From an uncultured Ruminococcus sp. (lineage in GTDB: Bacteria; Bacillota; Clostridia; Oscillospirales; Ruminococcaceae): a stretch of DNA of 6,383 nt. Numbering within the stretch: the first letter of the stretch is position 1; the number at the start of each line of letters is the position of its first letter. The position numbers and the translations under genes were made by a program. The DNA is taken from assembly GCA_945835085.1 (NCBI GenBank), contig CAMAIG010000094.1, positions 1-6,383 of the forward strand. Reading direction: 5' to 3'. Shown piece after piece: positions 6,210 to 6,383 of this stretch. The notes beneath the pieces were generated by a model. That model saw only the letters and a list, made by a program, of their open reading frames with translations. It made no database searches and had not been told where the DNA came from.

Positions 6210-6383
6210 TTATTTTGCAAATCTGAATGATCTAAAGTCAAAATCACTTCCGGGAAGGAATGCAAATGCAACCTTGCATTTACCCTTGATACCCGACAGG
6301 TCGAATTCTCTCGGAGTATATTCATCTGCACCTGTAAATTCCGCCAACACTCTTGTTTCGGTATCACCAGTAAAAGATCGGAA
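6210..6383 (-). CDS. C-terminal end of an unidentified protein, possibly ending in a CBM6-like module
   Basis: An open frame enters at the right window edge and runs 57 codons to TAA at 6212-6210; its start lies outside. The visible part includes TRVLAEFTGADEYTPREF, then DLSGIKGKCKVAFAF and LPGSDFDFRSFRFAK. The ending, with a D-L-S-G-I-x-G start, a strand of alternating hydrophobics and a final F-D-F-x-x-F-x-F, resembles the last strands of CBM6-type beta-sandwich modules at the C-terminus of plant-polysaccharide-degrading enzymes. That resemblance is by eye over a short stretch and could be wrong. The frame has normal codon use, ends just before a good terminator, and is in the same direction as the next operon, which supports it as a real gene. 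Confidence 0.6.
   Translation of the reverse strand, partial: FRSFTGDTETRVLAEFTGADEYTPREFDLSGIKGKCKVAFAFLPGSDFDFRSFRFAK

Noticed and set aside
6143..6367. Minus-strand open frame of 74 codons at the right edge
   Set aside because: It reads through the palindrome and promoter in a different frame from the better-supported partial gene ending at 6210.
1..6383. tRNA or rRNA genes, CRISPR arrays, insertion sequences, attachment sites
   Set aside because: No cloverleaf, regularly spaced DNA repeats, transposase motifs or flanking duplications were seen by eye on either strand.

Overview
The window looks like chromosomal DNA from a low-to-moderate GC anaerobic Firmicute, most likely a Ruminococcus-like member of the Clostridia. 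The clues are AGGAGG-type ribosome binding sites, a stand-alone glutamate-synthase GXGXG-type domain next to an ANTAR regulator, the DapL route to diaminopimelate, and the end of a possible carbohydrate-binding protein. The genus is an inference from gene style; nothing in the window fixes it.

Left half, plus strand. The window opens inside the 3' end of a glutamate-synthase alpha-type (GltB domain 3) gene. A 102-base gap follows with a good sigma-A-like promoter and a strong hairpin in the predicted 5' leader. Three closely spaced genes come next: an ANTAR-type RNA-binding antitermination regulator with a pseudo-receiver, dapF (diaminopimelate epimerase) and dapL (LL-diaminopimelate aminotransferase). 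DapL makes LL-DAP from tetrahydrodipicolinate and glutamate, and DapF converts it to meso-DAP for lysine and peptidoglycan. The row therefore links glutamate supply, a nitrogen-type regulator and a glutamate-consuming pathway. A GC-rich hairpin with a run of eight A/T pairs ends the row and also serves the convergent minus-strand operon.

Right half, minus strand. Two genes 37 bases apart form a probable operon. The first is a 619-residue DUF342/FapA-type protein that starts at TTG and has an unusual N-terminal array of 26-residue repeats. The second is a response-regulator-like protein whose receiver has Arg where the phosphoacceptor Asp should be, fused to an HD-GYP domain that keeps its metal ligands. 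The pair suggests cyclic-di-GMP turnover coupled to a surface- or pole-associated DUF342 protein, but no flagellar or pilus gene is in view to confirm this.

The far right edge holds the last 57 codons of another minus-strand gene, whose end resembles a CBM6-type carbohydrate-binding module. A 14-bp inverted repeat ends it, and the extended -10 promoter of the DUF342 operon lies directly against that repeat. I saw no tRNA, rRNA, CRISPR array, insertion sequence or attachment site.
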